A stretch of 64,000 bases of DNA from a virus, in IMG/VR virus record IMGVR_UViG_3300030012_002528, positions 1-64,000 of that record, one strand, 5' to 3'. Under the pieces are notes generated by a model that was not told the origin of the DNA, searched no databases, and was given only the letters and a program-made list of their open reading frames with translations. The position numbers were made by a program, and so were the translations under genes. Positions within the stretch are counted from its first letter, which is position 1. Each line of letters begins with the position of its first letter. Below are positions 28,150 through 35,738 of this stretch, piece after piece.

Positions 28150-28507
28150 CTTTGGTATTTGACTTGTCTACAGCATTTTTAATGAAATCGGTCATTTCAT
28201 TTATTTCCATACCAGACACGTTCATTAGCTTATCTTTTTCCAAATAGAACGCAGGTTTTATGTCTCTCAACAGTGTTTCTATTTCTTTAGGTACGTCTAT
28301 TACTTCGTTAAATAATTGCTTACAGTGTGTGTAAATTTCTTTTATTTTGAAAAGACACTCTTGGGAAGTAGATACAAGTAAAAACTTAACATACTTATCT
28401 GACTCTTCTTCTTCAGACAATTCCTGTGCTTTTTCCATAAGTTTTTCGTATAACTCAACGTTGTACTTTACAACGTTTTCTACATACTTTAATTGCTCTT
28501 TATTCAT
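28127..28507 (-). CDS. Helical protein before TerL, possible small terminase
   Basis: The 126-residue protein is almost wholly helical and acidic (KLMEKAQELSEEEESDKYVK). It sits immediately before and overlaps the large terminase, the usual site of the small terminase subunit. No clear helix-turn-helix is visible, so the small-subunit role is only a positional inference; the winged-helix protein at 29714 is the alternative candidate. Confidence 0.75.
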   Translation of the reverse strand: MNKEQLKYVENVVKYNVELYEKLMEKAQELSEEEESDKYVKFLLVSTSQECLFKIKEIYTHCKQLFNEVIDVPKEIETLLRDIKPAFYLEKDKLMNVSGMEINEMTDFIKNAVDKSNTKDAEEGNS

Positions 28508-28509
28508 AA

Positions 28510-28725
28510 TTACTTATTTTCTTTAAGGTCTCTTACTGTGTCTTCTAATGCTCTTGATAATTGCTCATCTGTCGCATGTAAAAAGAACTTATCAGCTTGA
28601 CCTGTATTTCTATAATTTTTAACTCTGAAAGTTGCTCTTAGTATTTCCATTACCGAAAGGTCTTGGTTATTTTTGATAGCTTCTGACATCAAGTCTGCAA
28701 TATGTGATTTTCTTAGTGATTCCAT
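28510..28725 (-). CDS. Small protein, 71 aa
   Basis: A short helical, charged protein (MESLRKSHIADLMSEAIKNN) with closing acidic residues (LEDTVRDLKENK). It lies between the Zn-ribbon protein and the TerL-adjacent helical protein with a 1-base overlap and a 2-base gap. No domain is recognised. Confidence 0.7.
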   Translation of the reverse strand: MESLRKSHIADLMSEAIKNNQDLSVMEILRATFRVKNYRNTGQADKFFLHATDEQLSRALEDTVRDLKENK

Positions 28726-29333
28726 TATTCTTCGATTACATCTCCTTTAATTCTTATAACAAACACATCTTTATCCGTGTGTACTTTTAACCTTTTATCT
28801 ATTAGTCCAGGTATCTTTGTATTATACTTTATAGTCATAGTCATATTCTCTCCTTCTTTCAAAGATTTCTTATTATGGACAACAGAAAAACAAGAACAAA
28901 CCTTAGTAAAGATATTATTAAGAGGTATTTCATCAGTTGTAAAATGCTCATAGTCTCCTCTACAATTTATTAAATCAATTTTAAACGCTGAAGTAGATAC
29001 AGGAGCGTTGAGGGTAAGGGGTTCTCTGTAATCTATAACTATGATATCCTCCACAATATCTATGCTGGTTTTTTCAAAATCATGGACTCTTACAGCTACC
29101 CCTCTCCCCTCAAACTCCTTAATGTCGTGCCATAAATTTTCTGGACAAACTTCTTCTGCAACTTTTGTCTTGGCTTTTAACACACACCCACACTGGTTAC
29201 AAGTATCAAGAGCTTTGTTCCTATGTTCACACGCTAAACATGTCTCGTATCTTATCTCGTTGAAAGGAAGCTTTTTACCTAAGAAGTGGTTAGCCCACCC
29301 CTTCAATATTCTTTTTGGCCTTATCTTACCCAT
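28725..29333 (-). CDS. Zinc-ribbon plus DUF1573-like protein, 202 aa
   Basis: Residues 31-70 hold a zinc-ribbon-like Cys set (CLACEHR, CNQCGCVL, then a later Cys). Residues 95-202 look like DUF1573, a one-sheet Ig-like domain widespread in Bacteroidota: an edge with KVCSCFSVVHN (family CGC motif), a central GENMTMTIKYNTKIPG and a final strand VFVIRIKGDVIEE. A fusion of these two parts in a phage late operon is unusual. The role could be virion assembly or periplasmic interaction, but there is no signal peptide. Confidence 0.8.
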   Translation of the reverse strand: MGKIRPKRILKGWANHFLGKKLPFNEIRYETCLACEHRNKALDTCNQCGCVLKAKTKVAEEVCPENLWHDIKEFEGRGVAVRVHDFEKTSIDIVEDIIVIDYREPLTLNAPVSTSAFKIDLINCRGDYEHFTTDEIPLNNIFTKVCSCFSVVHNKKSLKEGENMTMTIKYNTKIPGLIDKRLKVHTDKDVFVIRIKGDVIEE

Positions 29334-29730
29334 TCTTCATTAGTTTTGGATTAAACCTAGTCCTAAAAAACCATATTTTATTAACTTTTTCTTTTTTAGC
29401 TTTCTCTATCAAGGTAGACATTCTTTCTAACTTAGACTTGAATATTGATAAGTTTTTTTCTATCTTACCCTTGTCTTCTTGATTTCTATACGAACCTTTA
29501 TCCACAACTCTTTGTAACATATTTATTGAGTTGTGTAATGAGGATAGTGTGTAATATAAGGTTCCAAAGTTAGGAATTCTGTAGGTGACGTTATCTGTTT
29601 TGGATATATCTTCTAGAAGCTCTTCTAACAGTGTCCAATAAAAAGCTTCTGCAGCTTCTCTGTCCCCTCCCCTCTTTTCAAATTCATCTAGGACATCACC
29701 TAAGAAATATATCTTATCCTCTAATTTCAT
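29326..29730 (-). CDS. HU-like or helical phage protein, 134 aa
   Basis: Residues 24-60 (RDAEAFYWTLLEELLEDI-like helix, then TYRIPNFGTLYYT) match the helix plus G-x-F turn of HU/IHF-type proteins, as does the gene at 4653. The second half is a Lys-rich coiled coil ending in a basic tail. It overlaps the winged-helix gene upstream by 17 bases and the zinc-ribbon gene by 8. The HU resemblance is weak and I cannot confirm it. Confidence 0.7.
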   Translation of the reverse strand: MKLEDKIYFLGDVLDEFEKRGGDREAAEAFYWTLLEELLEDISKTDNVTYRIPNFGTLYYTLSSLHNSINMLQRVVDKGSYRNQEDKGKIEKNLSIFKSKLERMSTLIEKAKKEKVNKIWFFRTRFNPKLMKNG

Positions 29731-30094
29731 CCTTCATGTACAGCATCTGAACTGCAATATTATCATAATCCTTAATAGATTCTTTTAGCTTCTCTAAATC
29801 AGGATTTAATAATTTTCTATTTTTCTTAGGGTGAAGTAAGATTAATTCTTTTTTCTTTAGCCTAGAAATCATGGTAGTCACATTTTGATGTGTTTTTATA
29901 CCTAAGTTAGCAGAAATAACTTTATTTTTAAAGTCTTTAGAATTTATATCATATAAGAAACATAAAGTAAGTAAATCAATGTCTCTTTTTGTCATATGTA
30001 TTGTTGTAGCACTGTATATTTCTAATAACTTTTGAATTAAATCAACTTTATCTGAGTACCTTAGAAAAAAAGGTAATGTTCTAAATTGAGCCAT
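29714..30094 (-). CDS. Winged-helix DNA-binding protein, 126 aa
   Basis: This is the first gene of the whole late block. Residues 34-85 (MTKRDIDLLTLCFLYDINSK, then NVTTMISRLKKKELI) fit a helix-turn-helix with a following wing, as in MarR-type or replication-initiator winged helices. Its position makes it a candidate late regulator or a small terminase subunit, which also uses HTH folds. It is preceded by a G-rich leader and a consensus promoter. Confidence 0.75.
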   Translation of the reverse strand: MAQFRTLPFFLRYSDKVDLIQKLLEIYSATTIHMTKRDIDLLTLCFLYDINSKDFKNKVISANLGIKTHQNVTTMISRLKKKELILLHPKKNRKLLNPDLEKLKESIKDYDNIAVQMLYMKDEIRG

Positions 30095-30126
30095 ATGTTT
30101 TCTTTAAAAAGCTTTCTTAAATCCTA

Positions 30127-30180
30127 CCCCCTACAACCCTTCCCCTCAAACCCCCTATAGTCCCCCTTTCTCCCCTTCCC
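30127..30180 (-). other. G-quadruplex-type tract in the late operon leader
   Basis: The plus strand carries seven runs of 3-5 C, separated by 2-6 bases. Read as minus-strand RNA it is seven G-runs with loops of 2-6 bases, which satisfies the common G-quadruplex consensus several times over. It lies between the late promoter and the first late gene. Confidence 0.7.
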
Positions 30181-30194
30181 TTAAGAAGACAATG

Positions 30195-30225
30195 CAATTA
30201 TAGTAAAAATATATGACATTTGCAA
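30195..30225 (-). promoter_or_regulatory. Late promoter, minus strand
   Basis: On the minus strand TTG is followed by exactly 20 bases and TATAATTG. This matches the Bacteroidota promoter layout with one deviation in the -7 box. Transcription would begin near 30188 and run through the G-rich leader into the late block. Confidence 0.7.
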
Positions 30226-30230
30226 GCGTT

Positions 30231-30239
30231 TGTGGATAA
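30231..30239 (-). promoter_or_regulatory. DnaA box between the divergent promoters
   Basis: TGTGGATAA is the exact reverse complement of the DnaA box TTATCCACA. It lies between the late minus promoter and the early plus promoter, so a DnaA-type protein bound here could affect both. Confidence 0.5.
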
Positions 30240-30280
30240 ACATTGGTTTATATAAAATAGAAATAAAATATGTAATTTAC

Positions 30281-30311
30281 TTGTGTATGTCAAAAGTGTT
30301 TTGTATATTGC
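30281..30311 (+). promoter_or_regulatory. Early promoter, plus strand
   Basis: TTG (30281-30283), 20 bases, then TATATTGC (30304-30311). It drives the recA-phoH operon and shows that the first gene starts at the ATG at 30331 and not at the in-frame GTG at 30283, which lies inside the promoter. Confidence 0.75.
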
Positions 30312-30330
30312 AGAAAATAAACCTTTAGTT

Positions 30331-30561
30331 ATGTATAATGATGTAGAATTACTAGATAGAGAGTACTTCCATGATTATAGGGATTGTGTATTAGATTATG
30401 TATCAGATGATTTATTAGACGATGACCTGTATGACGAAATAGGACAACAATTAGAAGATGTTGTGTTTGAAATGTTTTTATTCAGCATAAAATGTGGTAT
30501 AGCAACACATTTAGTAGAAACTTTTTTGAAAAAATTTAAAGACCAATTGAATAATGAGTAG
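30331..30561 (+). CDS. Small acidic protein, 76 aa
   Basis: An Asp-rich protein (FHDYRDCVLDY; SDDLLDDDLYDEIGQQLED). The start was chosen at ATG 30331 because a consensus promoter covers the upstream GTG extension. It overlaps recA by 8 bases. Acidic mimic-like composition is seen in some phage inhibitors of DNA-binding proteins, but no function is known. Confidence 0.7.
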   Translation: MYNDVELLDREYFHDYRDCVLDYVSDDLLDDDLYDEIGQQLEDVVFEMFLFSIKCGIATHLVETFLKKFKDQLNNE

Positions 30562-31543
30562 TAGACTCGATGATGCTCTAGCCAAGCTAAACAAAAACTT
30601 CGGCTCAGGTTCGGTATTTCATTTAGGAGAAAATGAAGCATTTGAAAAACTAGAAAGAATACCAACAGGCTCGCTTGGTCTTGATGTTATTACAGGAGGA
30701 GGCTATCCCCTTGGACGAATCATTGAGCTATTTGGGTGGGAGTCTTCAGGAAAGAGTACACTGTGCATACACGCGATAGCACAAGCTCAATCAATGGGAC
30801 AGAAGTGTGCATTTGTTGATATGGAACATGCATTCGATAAAAACTATGCAGAATCATTAGGAGTAGACACCGAAGACCTTATATTTTGTCAACCAGGTAG
30901 TGGAGAAGAAGCTATAGAAATAACTAAAACACTCGCTGACACAGGAGAAGTGGGGTTAGTTGTAGTAGATTCAGTAGCCACTATGGTTCCTTCTGTTGAA
31001 GCAGAGGGAGAAGCTGGCGAAAGCAAGATGGGCGTACACGCAAGACTTATGTCGCAAGCTATGCGTGTTCTATCCCCTATTGCAAGTAAAAATAACTGTA
31101 CACTAATTTTCGTAAATCAGCTCCGACACAAGATAGGAGTTATGTATGGTTCCCCAGATGTTACCACTGGTGGAAATGCACTTAAATTTTATTCATCAAT
31201 ACGTATTAAACTTACTTCTAGCAAGTCTGCTGGTAATAAAGAGAAGGTTGACGGTGTTGATAGACAAGTATCTAACTTAGTTACCGCAACAACGGAGAAA
31301 AACAAAACACATCCTCCGCTACAAAAGCATTCTTTTCAGCTAAGATTCGGTATAGGTATAGATGCAAAAGAAGAAATAGTAGACATGGCTATAGGTCTGG
31401 GTCTCATAGACAAAAAAGGCGCATGGTATAGTTATGAAGGAACACAACTTGGTCAAGGAAAAAAAGCAGTGTTTGCTTTACTCGAAGAAAACCCTGACCT
31501 TGAAGATACTTTGAAAGAGCAAATAATTAAACATTACAATTAA
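30554..31543 (+). CDS. recA: RecA recombinase
   Basis: A RecA-family strand-exchange ATPase, 329 residues, with near-bacterial layout. Walker A is GWESSGKST (about residues 58-66). The VDMEHAFDKNYAESLGV segment corresponds to the bacterial AEHALDP motif. LVVVDSVATMVPSVEAEGE contains Walker B, and GNALKFYSSIRIKL is the C-terminal core. It functions in homologous recombination and recombination-dependent replication in the cytoplasm. It lacks most of the acidic C-terminal tail of cellular RecA, as expected for a phage protein. It overlaps phoH by one base. Confidence 0.95.
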   Translation: MSSRLDDALAKLNKNFGSGSVFHLGENEAFEKLERIPTGSLGLDVITGGGYPLGRIIELFGWESSGKSTLCIHAIAQAQSMGQKCAFVDMEHAFDKNYAESLGVDTEDLIFCQPGSGEEAIEITKTLADTGEVGLVVVDSVATMVPSVEAEGEAGESKMGVHARLMSQAMRVLSPIASKNNCTLIFVNQLRHKIGVMYGSPDVTTGGNALKFYSSIRIKLTSSKSAGNKEKVDGVDRQVSNLVTATTEKNKTHPPLQKHSFQLRFGIGIDAKEEIVDMAIGLGLIDKKGAWYSYEGTQLGQGKKAVFALLEENPDLEDTLKEQIIKHYN

Positions 31544-32217
31544 TGAGAGAGGACTTAAGTACTAGAAGGACAAAAACCAACCCGTCTTTTAAGTACGAAT
31601 TAAGTGAGGAACAAAAGCTAGCAAAAGAACAAATTCTTGACTCTAAGATTGCTATTATCACTGGGAAGGCAGGTACGTCTAAGACATTCCTAGCATCACA
31701 GATAGCTTTGGATTTATTTCTAAAAGGTGGAGTAGAAAGAATGTTTATAGCTAGGCCTCAAGTCTCTACAGAAGACATGGGTTACCTTCCAGGTAACAAA
31801 GACGAGAAGATGCGCCAGTGGTGTGCTCCTGTTATAGAAAATATGGAGATACTGAGAGAGAACGGTAAGAAGGAGGTAGAAAAGTGGCTAAAAGATGGGC
31901 AACTAGAACTACTTCCCCTACAGTTTGCTAGAGGTAGAACCATAACTAATAGTATAATGATTGTAGATGAAGCACAGAACCTAACTAAACTTCAGACATA
32001 TCTATTTTGTACAAGACTTGGTAAAGGTTCTTTGATGATATTTACAGGAGACCTTAAACAGAATGACTTAAAACAACCTAGTAGAAGTGGCTTTGCTCAA
32101 CTGATTGAAACTTCGAACAAACTAGACGAGATGGTTCATGTGGAACTACAACAAAATTATAGAGACCCTATTGTTGCTAAATTTATGGAACAGTATGAAA
32201 AAGTTTGCGGCTGGTAA
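31543..32217 (+). CDS. phoH: PhoH-like ATPase
   Basis: The 224-residue protein shows the PhoH pattern: Walker A ITGKAGTSKTFLA (about residues 39-51), RPQVSTEDMGYLPGNKDEKM, Walker B SIMIVDEAQNL and the TGDLKQ segment near residue 165. PhoH proteins are P-loop ATPases common in marine phages, with a proposed role in RNA or nucleotide metabolism that is not settled. The start overlaps the recA stop and the stop overlaps the next start, so the operon is tightly coupled. Confidence 0.93.
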   Translation: MREDLSTRRTKTNPSFKYELSEEQKLAKEQILDSKIAIITGKAGTSKTFLASQIALDLFLKGGVERMFIARPQVSTEDMGYLPGNKDEKMRQWCAPVIENMEILRENGKKEVEKWLKDGQLELLPLQFARGRTITNSIMIVDEAQNLTKLQTYLFCTRLGKGSLMIFTGDLKQNDLKQPSRSGFAQLIETSNKLDEMVHVELQQNYRDPIVAKFMEQYEKVCGW

Positions 32218-32693
32218 TGTGGATTTACGATGATAAAAAGATAGACTCTATAGAAAGAGTTCCCAAAGAAGCTATTGGATTTGTTTATTGTATAACTAAC
32301 TTATCCAAGAACAGGATGTATATAGGCAAGAAAAGTTTATACCATTGGAAACGAGTTGGAATAAAACGTTTTCAAGAATTTAAACTCAATGGTATAGAAG
32401 TTAAAAGACATAAAAATAAAAAAAAGTCTAAAAAAGGCTTGCCTGTTTGGGTTTATAAGGCTAAATTAGAGTCCGATTGGTTATTGTATACAGGTTCTAA
32501 CGAACAACTAAACAAAGATATAGCTAATGGAGACCAATTTGAAAAACACATATGGGAGTTTTCTAACTGTGAAAAGAAACTTTCTTTTTTAGAAACGGAA
32601 GCTCAATTTAAGATGGACGTTATTAGGGACAACGGTAAGTATTATAACGGAAACATCTTAGGGAAATATTTCCCAAATGACCTAAATTGTTAA
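32217..32693 (+). CDS. GIY-YIG family endonuclease
   Basis: The GIY-YIG core appears as GFVYCITNLSKNRMYIGKK (residues about 19-37), where FVY and YIG are the two defining triplets. A basic stretch (KRHKNKKKSKKG) and a late Glu within SFLETEAQF agree with the catalytic domain of this nuclease family. The start at 32217 overlaps the phoH stop; upstream in-frame codons at 32205 lie inside phoH. It may be a free-standing homing-type or Holliday-junction-like nuclease. Confidence 0.85.
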   Translation: MWIYDDKKIDSIERVPKEAIGFVYCITNLSKNRMYIGKKSLYHWKRVGIKRFQEFKLNGIEVKRHKNKKKSKKGLPVWVYKAKLESDWLLYTGSNEQLNKDIANGDQFEKHIWEFSNCEKKLSFLETEAQFKMDVIRDNGKYYNGNILGKYFPNDLNC

Positions 32694-32694
32694 G

Positions 32695-33684
32695 ATGGCT
32701 ATAAAGGATATTATACGTAAAAATATCGCTGAAATACTAGAGATATATGCTAAACATGGTAATTTTACATACACAGCAGAGGAGTTTTGTAAAAAGCATA
32801 AGTACAAATACTCTGATTCTTGGAGAAGAGCTGTAAGTAGATACATAAACTCTTTACCTGAAATTGAAGCTGACGAAGCATTAAAAGAAGAAGCACAAAG
32901 TATTAGTCCTGCAAGAGTGCTAATATTTGATATAGAGACAGCCCCTCTAATGGCTAACATATGGAGCCTATGGAATCAAAATGTAGGGTATAATTTATCT
33001 ATGCTAGAGTCAGACTGGTTTATCATTACGTGGTCTGCTAAGTGGCTCTTTGAAGAAAAAATATACACAGGAAAACTTACCCCAAAAGAAGCTAAAGAGC
33101 AAAACGATTCTAGAATAGTAAGAAACTTTTGGGAACTATTAAACGAAGCAGACATAGTTATTGCACACAACGGAGATAAATTTGATATCAAAAGAGTTAA
33201 CACTCGCTTCCTGAAGCTAGGACTACACCCCCCAGCACCGTACCAGACTATTGACACTCTTAAACATGTCAGGAAGAAGTTTAACATCTCTTCGAACAAA
33301 CTAGATTATGTAGCACAGTTCCTTGAATTAGGGGAGAAGATGAAAACTGGTGGCTTTGAGTTATGGAAAGGTTGTATGGAAGGACAACAAGAGTCACTAG
33401 ATAAGATGGAGGAGTATAACATCAAAGATGTAACCCTTCTAGAGGAAGTATATTTAAGAATACGTTCTTGGATTACCCCCCACCCAAATATGGGACTACA
33501 TATAGGGGAGAATGTTACTTGTTGTGCAACGTGTGGAAGCTCAGACCTATCTGTTGTAGGCACCTATAAGACTTATATGTCTGAGTATGATGCACTTAGA
33601 TGTAATTCTTGCGGAAGTGTTAACAGGTCAAGAGCCAGTTCACTTACAACAGAAGCTCGTAAACTCCTAACTAAATCAATATAA
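32695..33684 (+). CDS. DnaQ-like 3'-5' exonuclease with zinc ribbon, 329 aa
   Basis: The exonuclease core begins at ARVLIFDIETAP (Asp-x-Glu, about residues 73-84), continues with VIAHNGDKFDIKRVNTRF (Asp in FD) and ends with YNIKDVTLLEEVYLRI (final Asp). All three DEDD-type acidic positions are therefore kept. An N-terminal helical domain (residues 1-70) precedes it, and the C-terminus carries two CxxC pairs (CCATCGSS, CNSCGS), a probable zinc ribbon. It probably trims DNA in recombination or repair next to RecA. It contrasts with the degenerate relative at 59180. Confidence 0.88.
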   Translation: MAIKDIIRKNIAEILEIYAKHGNFTYTAEEFCKKHKYKYSDSWRRAVSRYINSLPEIEADEALKEEAQSISPARVLIFDIETAPLMANIWSLWNQNVGYNLSMLESDWFIITWSAKWLFEEKIYTGKLTPKEAKEQNDSRIVRNFWELLNEADIVIAHNGDKFDIKRVNTRFLKLGLHPPAPYQTIDTLKHVRKKFNISSNKLDYVAQFLELGEKMKTGGFELWKGCMEGQQESLDKMEEYNIKDVTLLEEVYLRIRSWITPHPNMGLHIGENVTCCATCGSSDLSVVGTYKTYMSEYDALRCNSCGSVNRSRASSLTTEARKLLTKSI

Positions 33685-34043
33685 TGAGTAAGCCAATATT
33701 TTTAGAAGTACAAGCCTACTACCACACTAAAGAAACTTCTTTAAAAGAAGATGCGTGTATGGAATGTCTGAAAGAAGCTAACGAAAAAGCAGAAGTTCTA
33801 GGACTTCCTGCAGAAAGCTTAGAAGAAGAGTGTGATAGTATATGTGGAGAAACCATAGATGAAGATACTACTGGTTTAGAAACTGAATCTATGATTATTA
33901 AACTACAAGATATAAAGAGTATATCTAAGTCTAAGAAGGGTAATGCCATTATACAGACTCAGGGGTCTTTTTTGCCAAGAATGTACGCAACGAAGTACAA
34001 GGATTTAATGGAAAAAATAAAAGACTTAATTATCATTATATGA
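33684..34043 (+). CDS. Acidic conserved-looking protein, 119 aa
   Basis: The first half has Cys residues spaced as CMECLKEANE and CDSICGE. The second half is basic and beta-rich (IKLQDIKSISKSKKGNAIIQ). The start overlaps the exonuclease stop by one base. No family is recognised; membership in the recA operon suggests a DNA-metabolism accessory role. Confidence 0.75.
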   Translation: MSKPIFLEVQAYYHTKETSLKEDACMECLKEANEKAEVLGLPAESLEEECDSICGETIDEDTTGLETESMIIKLQDIKSISKSKKGNAIIQTQGSFLPRMYATKYKDLMEKIKDLIIII

Positions 34044-34252
34044 CCTTAGAGGGAAAACATATAAAGATATTATCAGACATATCTCGTGCGTGGTATGAGT
34101 ACTCTCAAAAAGGTTTGACTGGGGAGGAAATAGAAGAAGTCTTATTTGAATCCCTTCAAGTGTACAAAGAAATAGACGATTTTGATATTCAACTAATTAT
34201 TGATGAGGTAAAGCTTAGAATAAAGCACGATATTGATAAAAACCTCAACTAA
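34040..34252 (+). CDS. Small helical protein, 70 aa
   Basis: A helical, acidic protein (GLTGEEIEEVLFESLQVYKE) with a 4-base ATGA overlap with the gene before it. It ends the recA operon; the next gene has its own promoter. No domain is recognised. Confidence 0.75.
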   Translation: MTLEGKHIKILSDISRAWYEYSQKGLTGEEIEEVLFESLQVYKEIDDFDIQLIIDEVKLRIKHDIDKNLN

Positions 34253-34261
34253 CGTAATAAA

Positions 34262-34293
34262 TTTGGATAATTAAAATATTATTATTATCTTGT
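34262..34293 (+). promoter_or_regulatory. Promoter for the 34.3-37.5 kb operon
   Basis: TTTG (34262-34265), 20 bases, then TATCTTGT (34286-34293), about 60 bases before the start at 34355. The -33 flank (AATTTGGATAA) is the same as in most promoters of the next 10 kb. Confidence 0.65.
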
Positions 34294-34354
34294 AGCTTAG
34301 TTTTCTATTAAAATTAGGCTATAATATTTTCTATGTGTTTAACAACAAGGTCAA

Positions 34355-34612
34355 ATGGCTAGAAGAGGAAAGTATAAACCTATAAAAGAAGAAAACTTTT
34401 GGGAGGCAAGGGGTAGATACGAAGACATGAAACAATCGGGGGAACTGTACAAAATGGACCCTAAAATGGTTGGATTATGGGCGTATGACATGCCTAAATT
34501 TTTAGAGTTAGATGCAACTCTAGAAAAATGGGAGGAAGAAAAAACAGAGGAACCTATAGATTCCAAAGAGAATAAAGGAGTTGTTTGGTATAATAACAAT
34601 GATTTAAAATGA
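34355..34612 (+). CDS. Small charged protein, 85 aa
   Basis: A protein rich in Glu, Lys and Trp (ENFWEARGRYEDMKQSGELY; LEKWEEEKTEEP). It opens the operon behind the promoter at 34262. The stop overlaps the start of the next small gene. Proteins of this type occur near late or lysis genes of Bacteroidota phages, but I cannot name a family. Confidence 0.75.
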   Translation: MARRGKYKPIKEENFWEARGRYEDMKQSGELYKMDPKMVGLWAYDMPKFLELDATLEKWEEEKTEEPIDSKENKGVVWYNNNDLK

Positions 34613-34692
34613 AAAGAAGAATTTGTTTATTTGTGAAATGGATTACATCAGGTAAAGTTTGCCTTGGATGGTGCACACTTAAAAAAGACTAG
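34609..34692 (+). CDS. Very small Cys/Trp protein, 27 aa
   Basis: A 27-codon frame starts with a 4-base ATGA overlap with the preceding gene, which is the main support. It is basic and carries two Trp and three Cys (for example CLGWCTLKKD). It may be a membrane-associated peptide or just a coupling leader. Confidence 0.5.
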   Translation: MKRRICLFVKWITSGKVCLGWCTLKKD

Positions 34693-34698
34693 ATAAAA

Positions 34699-34773
34699 GT
34701 GTCAATAGAAACTGCTATAGTGATGCTAATATTATTATCGTATATAATTATTGACAAAATAAGACAAAAATGA
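34699..34773 (+). CDS. Very small membrane peptide, 24 aa
   Basis: Starting at GTG 34699, a 24-codon frame encodes one hydrophobic helix (AIVMLILLSYIIIDKIRQK). Its stop overlaps the start of the holin-like gene (ATGA). Topology and place suggest a lysis-cassette peptide. Confidence 0.5.
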   Translation: MSIETAIVMLILLSYIIIDKIRQK

Positions 34774-35012
34774 GAAAGTTTTTTAAAGCAATGTTTTCAG
34801 AAGGAGGAGAAGTATCCTCTAAGAGAGTAGTAACAGCGATGTGCCTGCTTTTTATGCTAATTGCTTTTACATCAAACTTGTTTTGTGATTACACTGTAGA
34901 ACAACACATGTTTGAGTCCTTACAATGGATAGTTATGGCAGGACTAGGGTTCACAGCCTCAGAAAAATTTTCCGAAATAATAAGTAAAAGAAAAAACCAA
35001 AACCATGAGTAA
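34770..35012 (+). CDS. Holin-like two-helix membrane protein, 80 aa
   Basis: A short charged N-terminus (MRKFFKAMFSEGGEVSSKR) leads to two hydrophobic helices (VTAMCLLFMLIAFTSNLF; WIVMAGLGFTAS) and a charged basic tail (ISKRKNQNHE). Length and topology are those of small phage holins, which open the inner membrane at lysis. No lysozyme gene is adjacent; the best candidate is 21 kb away at 56165. The holin call is inferred from topology. Confidence 0.7.
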   Translation: MRKFFKAMFSEGGEVSSKRVVTAMCLLFMLIAFTSNLFCDYTVEQHMFESLQWIVMAGLGFTASEKFSEIISKRKNQNHE

Positions 35013-35727
35013 AAAAGTTTACACTATTGTAGGTAACCGATACGGGGGAGAAATAACAATAGGGAAAGTTTCTCAAGAATTTTGTGATTATTGGAAATAT
35101 AAGGACCCAGAGGAGATTGAGTCTTACATCCTTGAAGGGTGGGAAGACAATGAAGATGAGTCTATTCCAAACATGATTAATGGCGAGGACAAATATTGGC
35201 ACGACCTAGACGATATCTTACATTTTTATGGAAGCCACGCTGAAGGGAGCTTAACTTTGATAGACACAGACACCGAAGAAGAAAGAAAGGTAGAACATCA
35301 ATTCTTATGGGGCCGAGAAGGCGGTTTCTTTGATACTGAGGAGCCTGATTGGGATAATTTGTATGCAGAGCTCACTGAAGAGGATTACGTGCCTGTAATC
35401 GCTTGTATGAGCCAAGAGAAGGGATGGATAAATACTTGGACTCTAGAGCTTGAAGAAGGAGAAGAGTTTGATGATAAGAAACTTTCTGCTGGAATACTTG
35501 AAACTAACTTTGGAGAGTTTGTAGAAAAGCTCTACTATGATGGTAAAGAATTAGAAGACGATGGTGGGGGGAGTACTAATGGGAAAGGATTCATTGTAAA
35601 CCTTGGATGGTTTAACACAAAATGGACAGATAGTCTTGAACAATATGCCCCAGGTAGTGAGGGGCTTAAAGAAGCATTACAAGAATTAACGGAACAGCTA
35701 AAATGGGAAGCTGAAAATAACATTTAA
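35005..35727 (+). CDS. Acidic protein of unknown function, 240 aa
   Basis: The protein starts MSKKVYTIVGNRYGGEITIG and is rich in Asp, Glu and Trp throughout (DPEEIESYILEGWEDNEDES; YWHDLDDILHFYGSHAEGSL). The repeated EEDY, W and DDGGGS segments suggest a compact alpha/beta domain. There is no catalytic motif I recognise. The 8-base overlap with the holin-like gene couples it to the membrane cassette. Confidence 0.8.
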   Translation: MSKKVYTIVGNRYGGEITIGKVSQEFCDYWKYKDPEEIESYILEGWEDNEDESIPNMINGEDKYWHDLDDILHFYGSHAEGSLTLIDTDTEEERKVEHQFLWGREGGFFDTEEPDWDNLYAELTEEDYVPVIACMSQEKGWINTWTLELEEGEEFDDKKLSAGILETNFGEFVEKLYYDGKELEDDGGGSTNGKGFIVNLGWFNTKWTDSLEQYAPGSEGLKEALQELTEQLKWEAENNI

Positions 35728-35738
35728 AAATAAATAAA

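Noticed and set aside
30283-30330. GTG start adding 16 residues to the first early gene
   Set aside because: A consensus promoter (30281-30311) covers this stretch; the ATG at 30331 is used instead.
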